Source of the DNA: Bacteroidales bacterium
GTDB taxonomy: Bacteria > Bacteroidota > Bacteroidia > Bacteroidales > WCHB1-69
Length of the DNA stretch: 64,000 nucleotides
Direction of reading: 5' to 3'
Assembly (NCBI GenBank): GCA_017506175.1
Contig: JAFVNW010000043.1
Span: 83,012 to 147,011 of the forward strand
Position numbers and translations under genes: made by a program. This document shows, piece by piece, positions 1 to 7,257 of the stretch; positions within the stretch are counted from its first letter, which is position 1, and every line of letters starts with the position of its first letter. The notes beneath the pieces are model-generated. The model saw only the letters and a list, made by a program, of their open reading frames with translations, ran no database searches and was not told where the DNA came from.

Positions 1-653
1 ACATTGACGAGTGCGCCGCCGCTATTCCCTTGGTTGACAGCCGCATCCGTTTGGATAAAGGATTCGATGGAAGAGTTTTCGCCGAGGATGTCCAAGTTGC
101 GTGCCTTGGCGCTGACGATGCCTGCCGTAACGGTCGAGGTCAGGTTGAAGGGGTTGCCGACGGCAAGCACCCATTCGCCGATTTTCAAATCGTCGGAATT
201 GCCGAATTGAAGGATGGGCAGGTTCTTGCAATCTATTTTGATGAGGGCGAGGTCCGTTTCAGGGTCGGTGCCGGCGATGGAAGCGGTGAATTCGCGCTTG
301 TCGTTGAGGGTTACCGTGATGTTCTCGGCATCTTCTACCACGTGATTGTTGGTGATAATGTAGCCATCAGGAGAGATGATGACCCCGGAGCCAGCGCCCA
401 TCGCCTCGTATTCGCGCGTGCCGGGTGCGTCATTTCCAAAGAAATTCTCCCAAAAACTACCTCCAAAGAAGTCCTCCCATACAGATGTGCGGTACTTGAA
501 AGTCGTTTTTATGTGTACGACTGCATGCACTGACTGTTCCGCGGCGGAAGTCATATCCACATATTTTGCGGCTGGCACCTGCCCCGAAACAACCGAAAGA
601 GAGATTAATAACACATTGATAATTAGTGTGTTGATAAATAATGCTTTTTTCAT
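1..653 (-). CDS. HtrA/DegP-type periplasmic serine protease, C-terminal part outside the window
   Basis: Trypsin-like serine protease of the Do/HtrA family for protein quality control in the periplasm. Translating the reverse strand from the ATG at 653 gives about 217 residues with no stop before the window edge. A hydrophobic signal peptide ends near VVSGQ. The catalytic triad is visible: His in TNNHVVE (about residue 104), Asp in TDLALI (about 134) and Ser in NQGNSGGAL (about 211). A Phe/Trp-rich loop before the protease core is typical of Bacteroidetes HtrA. PDZ domains are expected beyond the edge but not seen. It is divergent from the L21 gene. Family call is firm; DegP versus DegQ-like cannot be settled. 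Confidence 0.93.
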   Translation of the reverse strand, partial: MKKALFINTLIINVLLISLSVVSGQVPAAKYVDMTSAAEQSVHAVVHIKTTFKYRTSVWEDFFGGSFWENFFGNDAPGTREYEAMGAGSGVIISPDGYIITNNHVVEDAENITVTLNDKREFTASIAGTDPETDLALIKIDCKNLPILQFGNSDDLKIGEWVLAVGNPFNLTSTVTAGIVSAKARNLDILGENSSIESFIQTDAAVNQGNSGGALVN

Positions 654-755
654 ATCCTTTCCTTTTTCCAACAAACTTTGCTTAAGACAAATTAGGTAAC
701 GAAATTGTTTGAAAAAAATTATTTTTATTTTACGGTTTATGAAAAAAATAATTCG

Positions 756-763
756 TACTTTTG
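756..763 (+). promoter_or_regulatory. Bacteroidetes -7 promoter element for rplU
   Basis: TACTTTTG followed by CA fits the TAnnTTTG -7 consensus and lies 35 bases before the L21 start. An upstream TTTA near 736 could serve as the -33 part. Confidence 0.7.
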
Positions 764-798
764 CACCTCAAAAATTTATAAACCAAAATCAATTAAAA

Positions 799-1110
799 AT
801 GTACGCAATTGTAGAAATAGCAGGGCAACAATTTAAGATTGAAAAAGATCAGAAGATCTATGTTCATCGCCTAAAAGCTGAAGAAGGTTCCGAAGTGAAG
901 TTCGACCGCGTAATGTTAGTGGCAGACAACGGTTCTGTGAAAGTGGGCACCCCCACCGTTTCAGGTGCAGAGGTTTCCGCTACCGTTTTGCAGCATCTCA
1001 AGGGAGAAAAGGTTCTTGTTTTCAAGAAGAAAAGAAGAAAAGGTTACCAGACCTTGAACGGACATCGTCAGTATCTGACATCCCTCCAAATCAACGGCAT
1101 TACCTTTTAA
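799..1110 (+). CDS. rplU: 50S ribosomal protein L21
   Basis: Ribosomal protein L21 of the large subunit, 103 residues, the usual length. The N-terminus [14 protein letters not shown] and the basic stretch [10 protein letters not shown] with C-terminal RQYLTSLQI are family hallmarks. The ATG at 799 is chosen because an in-frame upstream extension would begin before the -7 element at 756-763 and add non-homologous residues. L27 follows after 40 bases, the conserved rplU-rpmA pair, probably one transcript ending at the hairpin at 1449-1473. Confidence 0.98.
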   Translation: MYAIVEIAGQQFKIEKDQKIYVHRLKAEEGSEVKFDRVMLVADNGSVKVGTPTVSGAEVSATVLQHLKGEKVLVFKKKRRKGYQTLNGHRQYLTSLQINGITF

Positions 1111-1150
1111 TTTTTAACTCACTGAATTAGAAACAAAAAAATCATTCATT

Positions 1151-1423
1151 ATGGCTCATAAAAAAGGTGTGGGTAGTTCACAAAACGGTCGTGAATCCCA
1201 AAGCAAACGTTTAGGCGTCAAGATTTTCGGCGGTCAATTCGCCAAAGCTGGCAATATCATCATCCGCCAAAGAGGTACGGTCCACAATCCCGGCGTGAAT
1301 GTCGGAATGGGTAAGGATCACACCCTTTTCGCGCTGATTGACGGCACGGTTCAGTTCAAGAAAAAAACCGGCGGAAAATCCTACGTTTCTGTTCTTCCTC
1401 TCGAAGAAAACGCACAAGCGTAG
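1151..1423 (+). CDS. rpmA: 50S ribosomal protein L27
   Basis: Ribosomal protein L27, 90 residues, located near the peptidyl transferase centre. It starts [14 protein letters not shown], the conserved flexible N-terminal tail, and continues with the [10 protein letters not shown] and IIIRQRGT motifs. There is no cleavable N-terminal extension of the Firmicutes type. Second gene of the rplU-rpmA unit, followed within 26 bases by an intrinsic terminator. Confidence 0.98.
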   Translation: MAHKKGVGSSQNGRESQSKRLGVKIFGGQFAKAGNIIIRQRGTVHNPGVNVGMGKDHTLFALIDGTVQFKKKTGGKSYVSVLPLEENAQA

Positions 1424-1448
1424 TTTCTGGCTTAGACACAAGATAGAA

Positions 1449-1473
1449 GGCTGCATCCGTGCAGCCTTTTTTT
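1449..1473 (+). terminator. Rho-independent terminator after rpmA
   Basis: Perfect 7-bp stem GGCTGCA/TGCAGCC with a 4-base loop followed by seven T residues. It ends the rplU-rpmA transcript, just before the convergent riboflavin kinase gene. Confidence 0.93.
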
Positions 1474-1513
1474 GTTGAATACGACGGCGTGTGACGTGAA
1501 ATACTGGACGGAA

Positions 1514-1906
1514 TCATTCGTCATTCATCAGTCCCCTGATTGTCTGCTCGTCCTCTTGCAGTTGGGCGGTGAGCGCATCGACAGACTCGAAACGTTTTTC
1601 CTCCCGTATCTTCTTGATGACGGCAAATTCGATCTCCTTGCCGTAGATGTCTTGTTGAAAGTCGAAGATGTGGATTTCCACAGTCGTTTCTGTAAGTGCA
1701 AGGGTAGGGCGTGTGCCCACGTACATCATCGCTCCGTATTGCCTTCCGCCATATTGGACCCAAGCGGCGTAAACACCGGTGGTGAATGGCATAACAGGTT
1801 GAATGTCAGTTAGATTCGCTGTTGGATAGCCGAATGTGCGCCCGTTTGCATAACCGTGCGCCACCTTTCCTTTGAGCCAGAAAATCTCAGGTTCGAAAAT
1901 CTTCAT
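1514..1906 (-). CDS. Stand-alone riboflavin kinase (RibF C-terminal domain only)
   Basis: Riboflavin kinase makes FMN from riboflavin and ATP. The 130-residue product matches only the kinase half of RibF: KGKVAHGYANGRTFGYPTANL near the N-terminus holds the G..G.PTAN motif, and MMYVGTRPT matches the NIGxRPT element, followed by EIHIFDF. The FAD synthetase (nucleotidyltransferase) half usual in bacterial RibF is absent; the ATG at 1906 sits 23 bases after a good -7 element, so no longer protein is expected. It is convergent with rpmA. FAD synthesis would need another enzyme elsewhere in the genome. Confidence 0.9.
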   Translation of the reverse strand: MKIFEPEIFWLKGKVAHGYANGRTFGYPTANLTDIQPVMPFTTGVYAAWVQYGGRQYGAMMYVGTRPTLALTETTVEIHIFDFQQDIYGKEIEFAVIKKIREEKRFESVDALTAQLQEDEQTIRGLMNDE

Positions 1907-1928
1907 TCCAAGTTAGGATTTGAAAATG

Positions 1929-1936
1929 CAAAGTTA
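1929..1936 (-). promoter_or_regulatory. Bacteroidetes -7 promoter element for the riboflavin kinase gene
   Basis: On the reverse strand this reads TAACTTTG followed by CA, matching TAnnTTTG, 23 bases before the ATG at 1906. Confidence 0.7.
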
Positions 1937-2047
1937 CAATTTTATTGATTCTGAATCTCCAATTCTTCATTTTTCAAGCTCAATGTTTCTGTTAAAAAAA
2001 CTTTCAAACAAAATATCAACATCGCCGATATTTCGTTATCTTTTTTG

Positions 2048-2055
2048 TAATTTTG
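2048..2055 (+). promoter_or_regulatory. Bacteroidetes -7 promoter element for the deoxynucleoside kinase operon
   Basis: TAATTTTG followed by CC, matching TAnnTTTG, 34 bases before the ATG at 2089. Confidence 0.7.
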
Positions 2056-2088
2056 CCCCACAAATTTTATTTAAATAAAAATCAAATT

Positions 2089-2712
2089 ATGCATATAGCA
2101 GTAGCGGGCAACATCGGTTCAGGGAAGACCACTCTCACAACGATGTTGGCGAAACATTTCGGCTGGGAGCCGATGTACGAGAGTGTCGATAACAATCCGT
2201 ATCTGGCCAGTTATTATGAGGACATGCAGCGCTGGTCGTTTAACCTCCAAGTCTATTTTTTGAATAACCGTTTCCGCCAGGTAATTGATATCCGGAAGAA
2301 AAGCAAGACCGTCATTCAAGACCGTACCATTTATGAGGACGCTTATATTTTCGCTCCGAATCTGCACGACATGCAGCTGATGGCCACGCGCGATTTTGAA
2401 AACTATGCATCTCTTTTTGAATTGATGGCTCAATTTCTCCAGGCCCCTGACTTGTTGATTTATCTCAAAGCTTCGACTTCTACGCTGGTGTCGCAGATTC
2501 AAAAGCGTGGCCGTGAGTATGAAAAGACCATCCGTCTCGACTATCTGCAGCATCTGAATGAACGCTATGAGGAGTGGATTTCCGGTTACAAACTGGGCAA
2601 ATTGCTCATCGTGGACGTGAATAAGTTGAAATTCGCCGAGCGTCCTGAAGATTTCGGTGTAATCATTGAGATGATTAATGCCGAGTTGTTCGGTCTCTTC
2701 GATCAAAAATAG
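2089..2712 (+). CDS. Deoxynucleoside kinase (dGK/dAK type)
   Basis: Salvage kinase phosphorylating deoxynucleosides to 5'-monophosphates. About 207 residues, usual length. P-loop GNIGSGKTT lies at residues 7-15, the QDRTIYEDA stretch corresponds to the DRS/ERS motif of the family, and the Arg-rich lid is RGREYEKTIRLDYL. The start is ATG 2089: an in-frame TTG at 2053 falls inside the -7 promoter element, so it cannot be used from that promoter. The stop codon overlaps the region before kdsB, indicating co-transcription. Substrate preference cannot be read from the sequence. Confidence 0.93.
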   Translation: MHIAVAGNIGSGKTTLTTMLAKHFGWEPMYESVDNNPYLASYYEDMQRWSFNLQVYFLNNRFRQVIDIRKKSKTVIQDRTIYEDAYIFAPNLHDMQLMATRDFENYASLFELMAQFLQAPDLLIYLKASTSTLVSQIQKRGREYEKTIRLDYLQHLNERYEEWISGYKLGKLLIVDVNKLKFAERPEDFGVIIEMINAELFGLFDQK

Positions 2713-2717
2713 TGGCT

Positions 2718-3446
2718 ATGGCTTTCATCGGTGTCATCCCTGCACGTTATGCTTCCACCCGTTTTCCAGGGAAGCCGCTCGCCCTCATTCAGGGCAAACC
2801 GATGGTCCAGTGGGTGTACGAACGTTCGTCAACGGCTGACCTGCAGGACGTTGTAGTCGCCACGGATGACAACCGGATTTACAATGCCGTATCCTCTTTT
2901 CATGGAAAGGCCGTGATGACCTCGCCCAATCACAATTCGGGCACCGAGCGTTGTGCCGAAGTGGCGGATTCTCTGCAACTTTCCCCCAATGACGTGATCG
3001 TGAACATTCAAGGCGACGAGCCCTTCATCAGAAAAGAGGCCGTTAACCTGCTCATCAGTCGGTTTCAAAATCCACAAGTGAGAATTGCAACTTTGGCGAA
3101 GGTATTCTCCGCGGGGGAAAATCCCGCCAACCCCAATATGGTGAAGGTCGTGCGTGCACAGTCGGGCAAGGCTCTCTATTTCAGTCGCTCCGCTATCCCG
3201 TTCTATCGGAGCACCGACATTTCACCTCTTTATTACAAACATATCGGCATTTATGCCTATCGGTGCGATGTTTTGCGTGATTTGGTGCGCCTGCCCGCTT
3301 CCGTTTTGGAAAACGCCGAGAAGCTGGAGCAGCTCCGCTGGATTGACTACGGCTATGAGATTTTTGTGGACATCTGTGATTATGAAAATATCTCAATCGA
3401 TACGCCTGAAGATTTGGCTCGCGCAGAACATTTTGTGAACTATTAA
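2718..3446 (+). CDS. kdsB: 3-deoxy-manno-octulosonate cytidylyltransferase
   Basis: CMP-Kdo synthetase, which activates Kdo with CTP for lipid A/LPS core assembly in the cytoplasm. About 242 residues, normal for KdsB. The N-terminal nucleotide-binding signature is [17 protein letters not shown], then [12 protein letters not shown] (metal/CTP site) and the C-terminal [16 protein letters not shown] 2718 is preferred over the in-frame GTG at 2712 that overlaps the kinase stop. Translationally close to the deoxynucleoside kinase upstream and 7 bases before the SPOR protein. Shows the host is a diderm with Kdo-containing LPS. Confidence 0.96.
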   Translation: MAFIGVIPARYASTRFPGKPLALIQGKPMVQWVYERSSTADLQDVVVATDDNRIYNAVSSFHGKAVMTSPNHNSGTERCAEVADSLQLSPNDVIVNIQGDEPFIRKEAVNLLISRFQNPQVRIATLAKVFSAGENPANPNMVKVVRAQSGKALYFSRSAIPFYRSTDISPLYYKHIGIYAYRCDVLRDLVRLPASVLENAEKLEQLRWIDYGYEIFVDICDYENISIDTPEDLARAEHFVNY

Positions 3447-3453
3447 TAATAAC

Positions 3454-5001
3454 ATGATGATTGTCAGAAATCTAATTGCATTTTTGCAAGAAGAAGGTCA
3501 GGTTTATCTTGGTGGAATCGGGCTTTTTCAGATCGTATTCCAGCCGGCCAAACTGTCAAAGGGCAAATTGTCCCCACCGCACAACATTGTCACCTTGGAC
3601 TGCAAGGCGGAAGAGAGCGCATTCCCTTTTATAATGTTCGTTTCCAAGCGCGAACAGTTGAAAATTGTGGATGCCGATGCCGCCATACGCGCATGGACCG
3701 ATAATCTGTTTGCGGAACTCAAGAAGCATAAGGTTCACGTAGATAATTGGGGCATCTTCGCCATCAAAAAAGGGGAACTTACGTTTAAAAGCGACTTGAT
3801 CCCTGAGCTGAATGTGGAATTCGAGGGCCTTCCCCATATCGGTATTGATGAGGAGGGGGATAGACAGCCGAAAATCATCGAAAACGAGCCGTTGGATGGC
3901 GAGGAGGTGGAAACTGGACAGCAGGAAGTGTCTCTTGTTGCTCCACTGGCACCAGCACCTGAACTCGAGCCAGCACCTGAACCCGAGCCAGCACCTGAAC
4001 CCGAGCCAGCACCTGAACCCGAGTCGGAACCTGAACCCGAACCAGAGCCGGAACCCGCTCCAGAACCAGAACCAGAGCCGGAACCCGCTCCAGAGCCAGA
4101 GCCCGAACCGGAACCAGAGCTGGAACCGGAACCAGAGCCCGAACCTGAATCGGTACCGGCACCCGAGCCTACACCCGTGGTCGAGCCGGCCCCCGAACCC
4201 GAACCGGCACCGGCACCGGCACCCGAGCCACAACCAGCAGACTCTCTCTCTGCGGAGAACACACCTGCATCGGCTGCTTCTGAGGCAGGTAATGAGGTAG
4301 GGGAAAGGATTGATGCGGGTGTTGAGGAAAAAGAGGAGGAGGTCGCTGCGGAAAAAGCGGAGGCCGATGAAGAGTCTGAAGTGGAAGAGAGTGATGCCGA
4401 TGCCCATGAAGATGCGGAGGACAAGGGAACCCACAAGAAGAAAAAGCGCGGTTGGATTTGGCTTTTGCTCGTTCTGCTTCTGCTCGCCGCTGCCGGTACC
4501 GCAGGCTATCTCTATCGTACCGAGGTTTCGGCTTGGCTTCAAGATGCCAAAGTGTGGTGTCAGGATTTTATCTCGGAGAAATTGGACGGAACGAAGGTCG
4601 ATGCCGACACGAGCGCGTGCGAGGAGCCGCTTCCGGCGGAGTCCCCCGACGATGTCGCCTTGCAAGATACGTTGTCGGATACGCTGGCAATGGATGTCGT
4701 TGAAATTCATGAGCTTGCGCCGGAACCCGAACCGGAACCGATTGCCACTACGGCTGATAGCAAGTACCGCATCGTCGGTTTCCAAATGGGCAAATTCTAT
4801 GTCGTCCACGGCAGCTTCTCCAGCGAAACGGACTGCGAGAAGCACATTCGCATCGCAGGTTTCGACAAGTACAATCCGATGATTGTAAAGCAAAGCGGCA
4901 ATTCACATCTGCGCGTTTGTCTTGGAGTTTTTCCAACGGAAGCGGAGGCGCAAGAGTTCATTGACCGTCATCAACTAAAGGCGTGGATTTTGAAAGAATA
5001 G
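3454..5001 (+). CDS. HU-like (CCDC81-type) N-domain, Glu-Pro rod, one membrane helix and C-terminal SPOR domain
   Basis: 515 residues in four parts. Residues 1-130 resemble the bacterial HU-CCDC81 domains ([16 protein letters not shown], then [14 protein letters not shown]). Residues about 168-262 are a Glu/Pro/Ala rod. An acidic stretch (265-325) and a basic KKKKRGW lead into a single hydrophobic helix (about 334-354). Residues about 436-510 form a SPOR domain, [18 protein letters not shown] onward, which in the family binds denuded peptidoglycan. The positive-inside rule puts the HU-like part and rod in the cytoplasm and SPOR in the periplasm. Likely role is in envelope or division biology; the exact function is unknown. 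Co-directional between kdsB and the TrmH-type gene. Confidence 0.85.
   Translation: MMIVRNLIAFLQEEGQVYLGGIGLFQIVFQPAKLSKGKLSPPHNIVTLDCKAEESAFPFIMFVSKREQLKIVDADAAIRAWTDNLFAELKKHKVHVDNWGIFAIKKGELTFKSDLIPELNVEFEGLPHIGIDEEGDRQPKIIENEPLDGEEVETGQQEVSLVAPLAPAPELEPAPEPEPAPEPEPAPEPESEPEPEPEPEPAPEPEPEPEPAPEPEPEPEPELEPEPEPEPESVPAPEPTPVVEPAPEPEPAPAPAPEPQPADSLSAENTPASAASEAGNEVGERIDAGVEEKEEEVAAEKAEADEESEVEESDADAHEDAEDKGTHKKKKRGWIWLLLVLLLLAAAGTAGYLYRTEVSAWLQDAKVWCQDFISEKLDGTKVDADTSACEEPLPAESPDDVALQDTLSDTLAMDVVEIHELAPEPEPEPIATTADSKYRIVGFQMGKFYVVHGSFSSETDCEKHIRIAGFDKYNPMIVKQSGNSHLRVCLGVFPTEAEAQEFIDRHQLKAWILKE
3955..4239 (+). repeat. Glu-Pro-rich tandem repeat within the SPOR protein
   Basis: Imperfect tandem repeats based on 6-base GAACCN/GAGCCN units, including near-identical 18-base copies (unit GAGCCAGCACCTGAACCC) between about 3967 and 4023. 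They encode alternating PEPEPAPE runs. Copy number is likely to vary by slippage; all units are multiples of three so the frame is kept. Confidence 0.9.
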
Positions 5002-5003
5002 CA

Positions 5004-5753
5004 ATGCAGGAAGAATCGATTATTTATGGAATGCGCCCCGTGCTGGAGGCGATGCAGAGTGGTAAAACCATTGACAAGATATTGTTGCAGAAGGGATTAA
5101 GTGGTCCTTTGTTTAAAAATCTCTTCATTCAGGTTCGGGAACGTAAAATCCCGTTCCAGTATGTTCCAGCCGAGAGATTGAATAAATACACCCGTGGCAA
5201 TCATCAGGGAGTGGTGGCGATGATGTCGGCGATTGAGTATGACGATATCTATGAGATTGTGCCTTGGCTCTTTGAGCAGGGAAAAGTTCCGTTTCTGTTG
5301 ATCTTGGACAAGATTACGGATGTCCGTAATATTGGTGCGATAGCCCGTTCCGCCGAATGTGCGGGCGTGGATGCGATAATCCTACCCTTAAAGGGGGCCG
5401 CACAGCTGAACGAGGATGCGGTGAAGAGTTCTGCCGGTGCACTCCATAAAGTGCCTGTATGTCGCCATTCCAATTTGGTGGAGGTGATTGACTATCTGCA
5501 GTCCTCAGGAATAGAAGTGGTTGGCGTAACAGAAAAAGCAGAAAAGACCTACTACGAAAAGGATTTCACGCAACCGTTATGCTTGATTATGGGCAACGAG
5601 TACGAGGGAATTGCCTGGGACTACCTGCGCAAGTGCAATGCTTCCGTACGCATCCCGATGGTAGGTACCATCCGTTCATTGAATGTTTCTGTGGCCACAG
5701 GCATCCTGCTCTTCGAAGTTGAAAAGCAAAGAATGAATGTTACTATTGGCTGA
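5004..5753 (+). CDS. rlmB: TrmH/SpoU-family 2'-O-ribose RNA methyltransferase (RlmB-like)
   Basis: SAM-dependent 2'-O-methyltransferase with a SPOUT knot. About 249 residues. An N-terminal substrate-binding domain (YGMRPVLEAMQSGKTIDKIL) is followed by the three SpoU motifs: KITDVRNIGAIARSAECAG, LIMGNEYEGI and IPMVGTIRSLNVSVATGI. Its closest known role is methylation of 23S rRNA G2251, but related enzymes act on tRNA, so the substrate is inferred. The ATG at 5004 is used; an in-frame GTG at 4983 overlaps the upstream gene. Convergent with pgi, 10 bases apart. Confidence 0.9.
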   Translation: MQEESIIYGMRPVLEAMQSGKTIDKILLQKGLSGPLFKNLFIQVRERKIPFQYVPAERLNKYTRGNHQGVVAMMSAIEYDDIYEIVPWLFEQGKVPFLLILDKITDVRNIGAIARSAECAGVDAIILPLKGAAQLNEDAVKSSAGALHKVPVCRHSNLVEVIDYLQSSGIEVVGVTEKAEKTYYEKDFTQPLCLIMGNEYEGIAWDYLRKCNASVRIPMVGTIRSLNVSVATGILLFEVEKQRMNVTIG

Positions 5754-5763
5754 CAGCTAATAG

Positions 5764-7071
5764 CTATTCCGGTTTGCCTAGCAATTTGAACATGTTCCTT
5801 TTGTAGGCTTCCACACCGGGCTGGTTGAAAGGATTGATGTTCAACAAGTAGCCGCCGAGCGCGCAGGAAAATTCAAAGAAATAGATTAATTCACCCAACG
5901 TGACTTCGGAAATATTGGGGATGGCGATGCGAAGGTTCGGCACTCCGCCATCGATGTGCGCAATGCGTGTGCCAATTTCCGCTGTGAGGTTGATTTCGTG
6001 TATCTTCTTCTGTTGCAGGTAGTTGAGCCCGTCGATGTTCTGTTCGTCGAAGGGGATGGGTAAAGTGTGGTTGGCGTTTTCAACGGAAATCACGGTCTCA
6101 AAAAGAAGGCGTTCACCTTCCTGAATATATTGCCCTAAGGAGTGCAGGTCGGTGGAAAAAGTGGCTCCGGCGGGGAAGATCCCTTTGTTCTCCTTGCCCT
6201 CGCTTTCGCCGAAAAGTTGTTTGTACCACTCGATGAAATAGTAGAGACGCGGCTCGTAGGTTACCATCATTTCAACTCGTTTCCCATTGTTGTACAAGTA
6301 GTTGCGAATCAGCGCGTACTGCATGGCAGGATTGTTGTCGATGTGGGTTTGCGTCAGGAGCGCCTCTCTCATGTCGCGTGCGCCTTTTATCAATAGTTGG
6401 ATGTCATATCCTGCTACTGCGATGGGAAGCAGTCCGACGGGGGTGAGGACGGAGTATCGCCCGCCCACGTCATCGGGAATGACGAATGTGTCATATCCCT
6501 CGCTGTCAGCCGACTTTTTCAGTGCCCCGCGTGCTCGGTCCGTAATGGCAACAATGCGTTTCTTCGCCCCCTCCTTGCCATATTTTTTTTCGCAATGTTC
6601 CTTGAAGATACGGAAGGCGATGGCGGGCTCGGTTGTGGTGCCAGACTTTGAAATGACGATGAGTGAATACTCTTTTTTGTCAAGCACCTTCTGTAAATCG
6701 TAAAGGTAGTCCTCGCTGATATTGTTGCCTGCAAAAAGTACAAGAGGGCAATCGGCGTTGGCTTCCAACATTCTAAAATGGGACTGAAGTGCTTCAATCA
6801 CGGCTCTGGCGCCCAAATAGGAGCCTCCGATACCAATTACGACGACTACCTCCGATTGCGCTTGCAATCTTGAAGCCACACAGTTGATTTTTGAGATGTC
6901 ATCGGTAGAGATCTCTTCGGGCAAGGAGAGCCAGCCTAAAAAATCATTGCCTGCGCCTTGCTTTGTAACTAATTGATTATAAGCATTGTTGATGCTTTCT
7001 TTTTCGGCGATGAATAAATCTTGTGGAAGGAAAGAATGGGCTCCTTCGGTAATAAAGCGAGTAGTGACCAT
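5764..7071 (-). CDS. pgi: Glucose-6-phosphate isomerase (short form)
   Basis: Interconverts glucose 6-phosphate and fructose 6-phosphate. 435 residues, the short form also found in Firmicutes. Motifs: GIGGSYLGARAVIEAL, VISKSGTTTEPAIAFR (sugar phosphate site), and the catalytic region KGIFPAGATFSTDLHSLGQY. The C-terminus (NPFNQPGVEAYK) is typical. The promoter lies just upstream at 7092-7099. Monocistronic by context, flanked by convergent and divergent genes. Confidence 0.97.
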   Translation of the reverse strand: MVTTRFITEGAHSFLPQDLFIAEKESINNAYNQLVTKQGAGNDFLGWLSLPEEISTDDISKINCVASRLQAQSEVVVVIGIGGSYLGARAVIEALQSHFRMLEANADCPLVLFAGNNISEDYLYDLQKVLDKKEYSLIVISKSGTTTEPAIAFRIFKEHCEKKYGKEGAKKRIVAITDRARGALKKSADSEGYDTFVIPDDVGGRYSVLTPVGLLPIAVAGYDIQLLIKGARDMREALLTQTHIDNNPAMQYALIRNYLYNNGKRVEMMVTYEPRLYYFIEWYKQLFGESEGKENKGIFPAGATFSTDLHSLGQYIQEGERLLFETVISVENANHTLPIPFDEQNIDGLNYLQQKKIHEINLTAEIGTRIAHIDGGVPNLRIAIPNISEVTLGELIYFFEFSCALGGYLLNINPFNQPGVEAYKRNMFKLLGKPE

Positions 7072-7091
7072 GATTTGTTTTTTTTGAGCCG

Positions 7092-7099
7092 CAAAGTTA
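7092..7099 (-). promoter_or_regulatory. Bacteroidetes -7 promoter element for pgi
   Basis: Reverse strand reads TAACTTTG followed by CG, 21 bases before the pgi ATG at 7071. Confidence 0.7.
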
Positions 7100-7166
7100 C
7101 GATTTTATTTGGATTTCAATGGTGTTGTTTTTATGAATTATTAGCAAAAGAGAAAATTATTTATTG

Positions 7167-7174
7167 TAAATTTG
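7167..7174 (+). promoter_or_regulatory. Bacteroidetes -7 promoter element for the giant T9SS protein
   Basis: TAAATTTG followed by CA. It leaves an untranslated leader of about 80 bases before the ATG at 7258 and excludes the longer reading frame that opens at 7021. Confidence 0.7.
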
Positions 7175-7257
7175 CACGCAATAATGAGAAATGGCTATTC
7201 TCGTTTTTTTTGTTGCTGTGTAACTGTAATGAATTGATAATTAAAAAGATAAATATT

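Noticed and set aside
3967..4023. Possible CRISPR or minisatellite origin
   Set aside because: In-frame Glu-Pro coding repeats without spacers; described as a coding repeat instead.
3735..4436. 233-residue reverse-strand Ser/Gly-rich frame
   Set aside because: Another antisense shadow of the Glu-Pro repeat (SGSGSGAG runs), with no promoter or domain.
3556..4893. 445-residue reverse-strand reading frame opposite the SPOR protein
   Set aside because: It is the antisense of the Glu-Pro repeats, giving low-complexity Trp/Phe/Arg-rich protein; the forward frame has clear HU-like and SPOR domains.
7021..7257. N-terminal extension of the giant T9SS protein by 79 residues
   Set aside because: It overlaps the pgi promoter and start on the other strand and precedes the -7 element at 7167; the signal peptide begins after the ATG at 7258.
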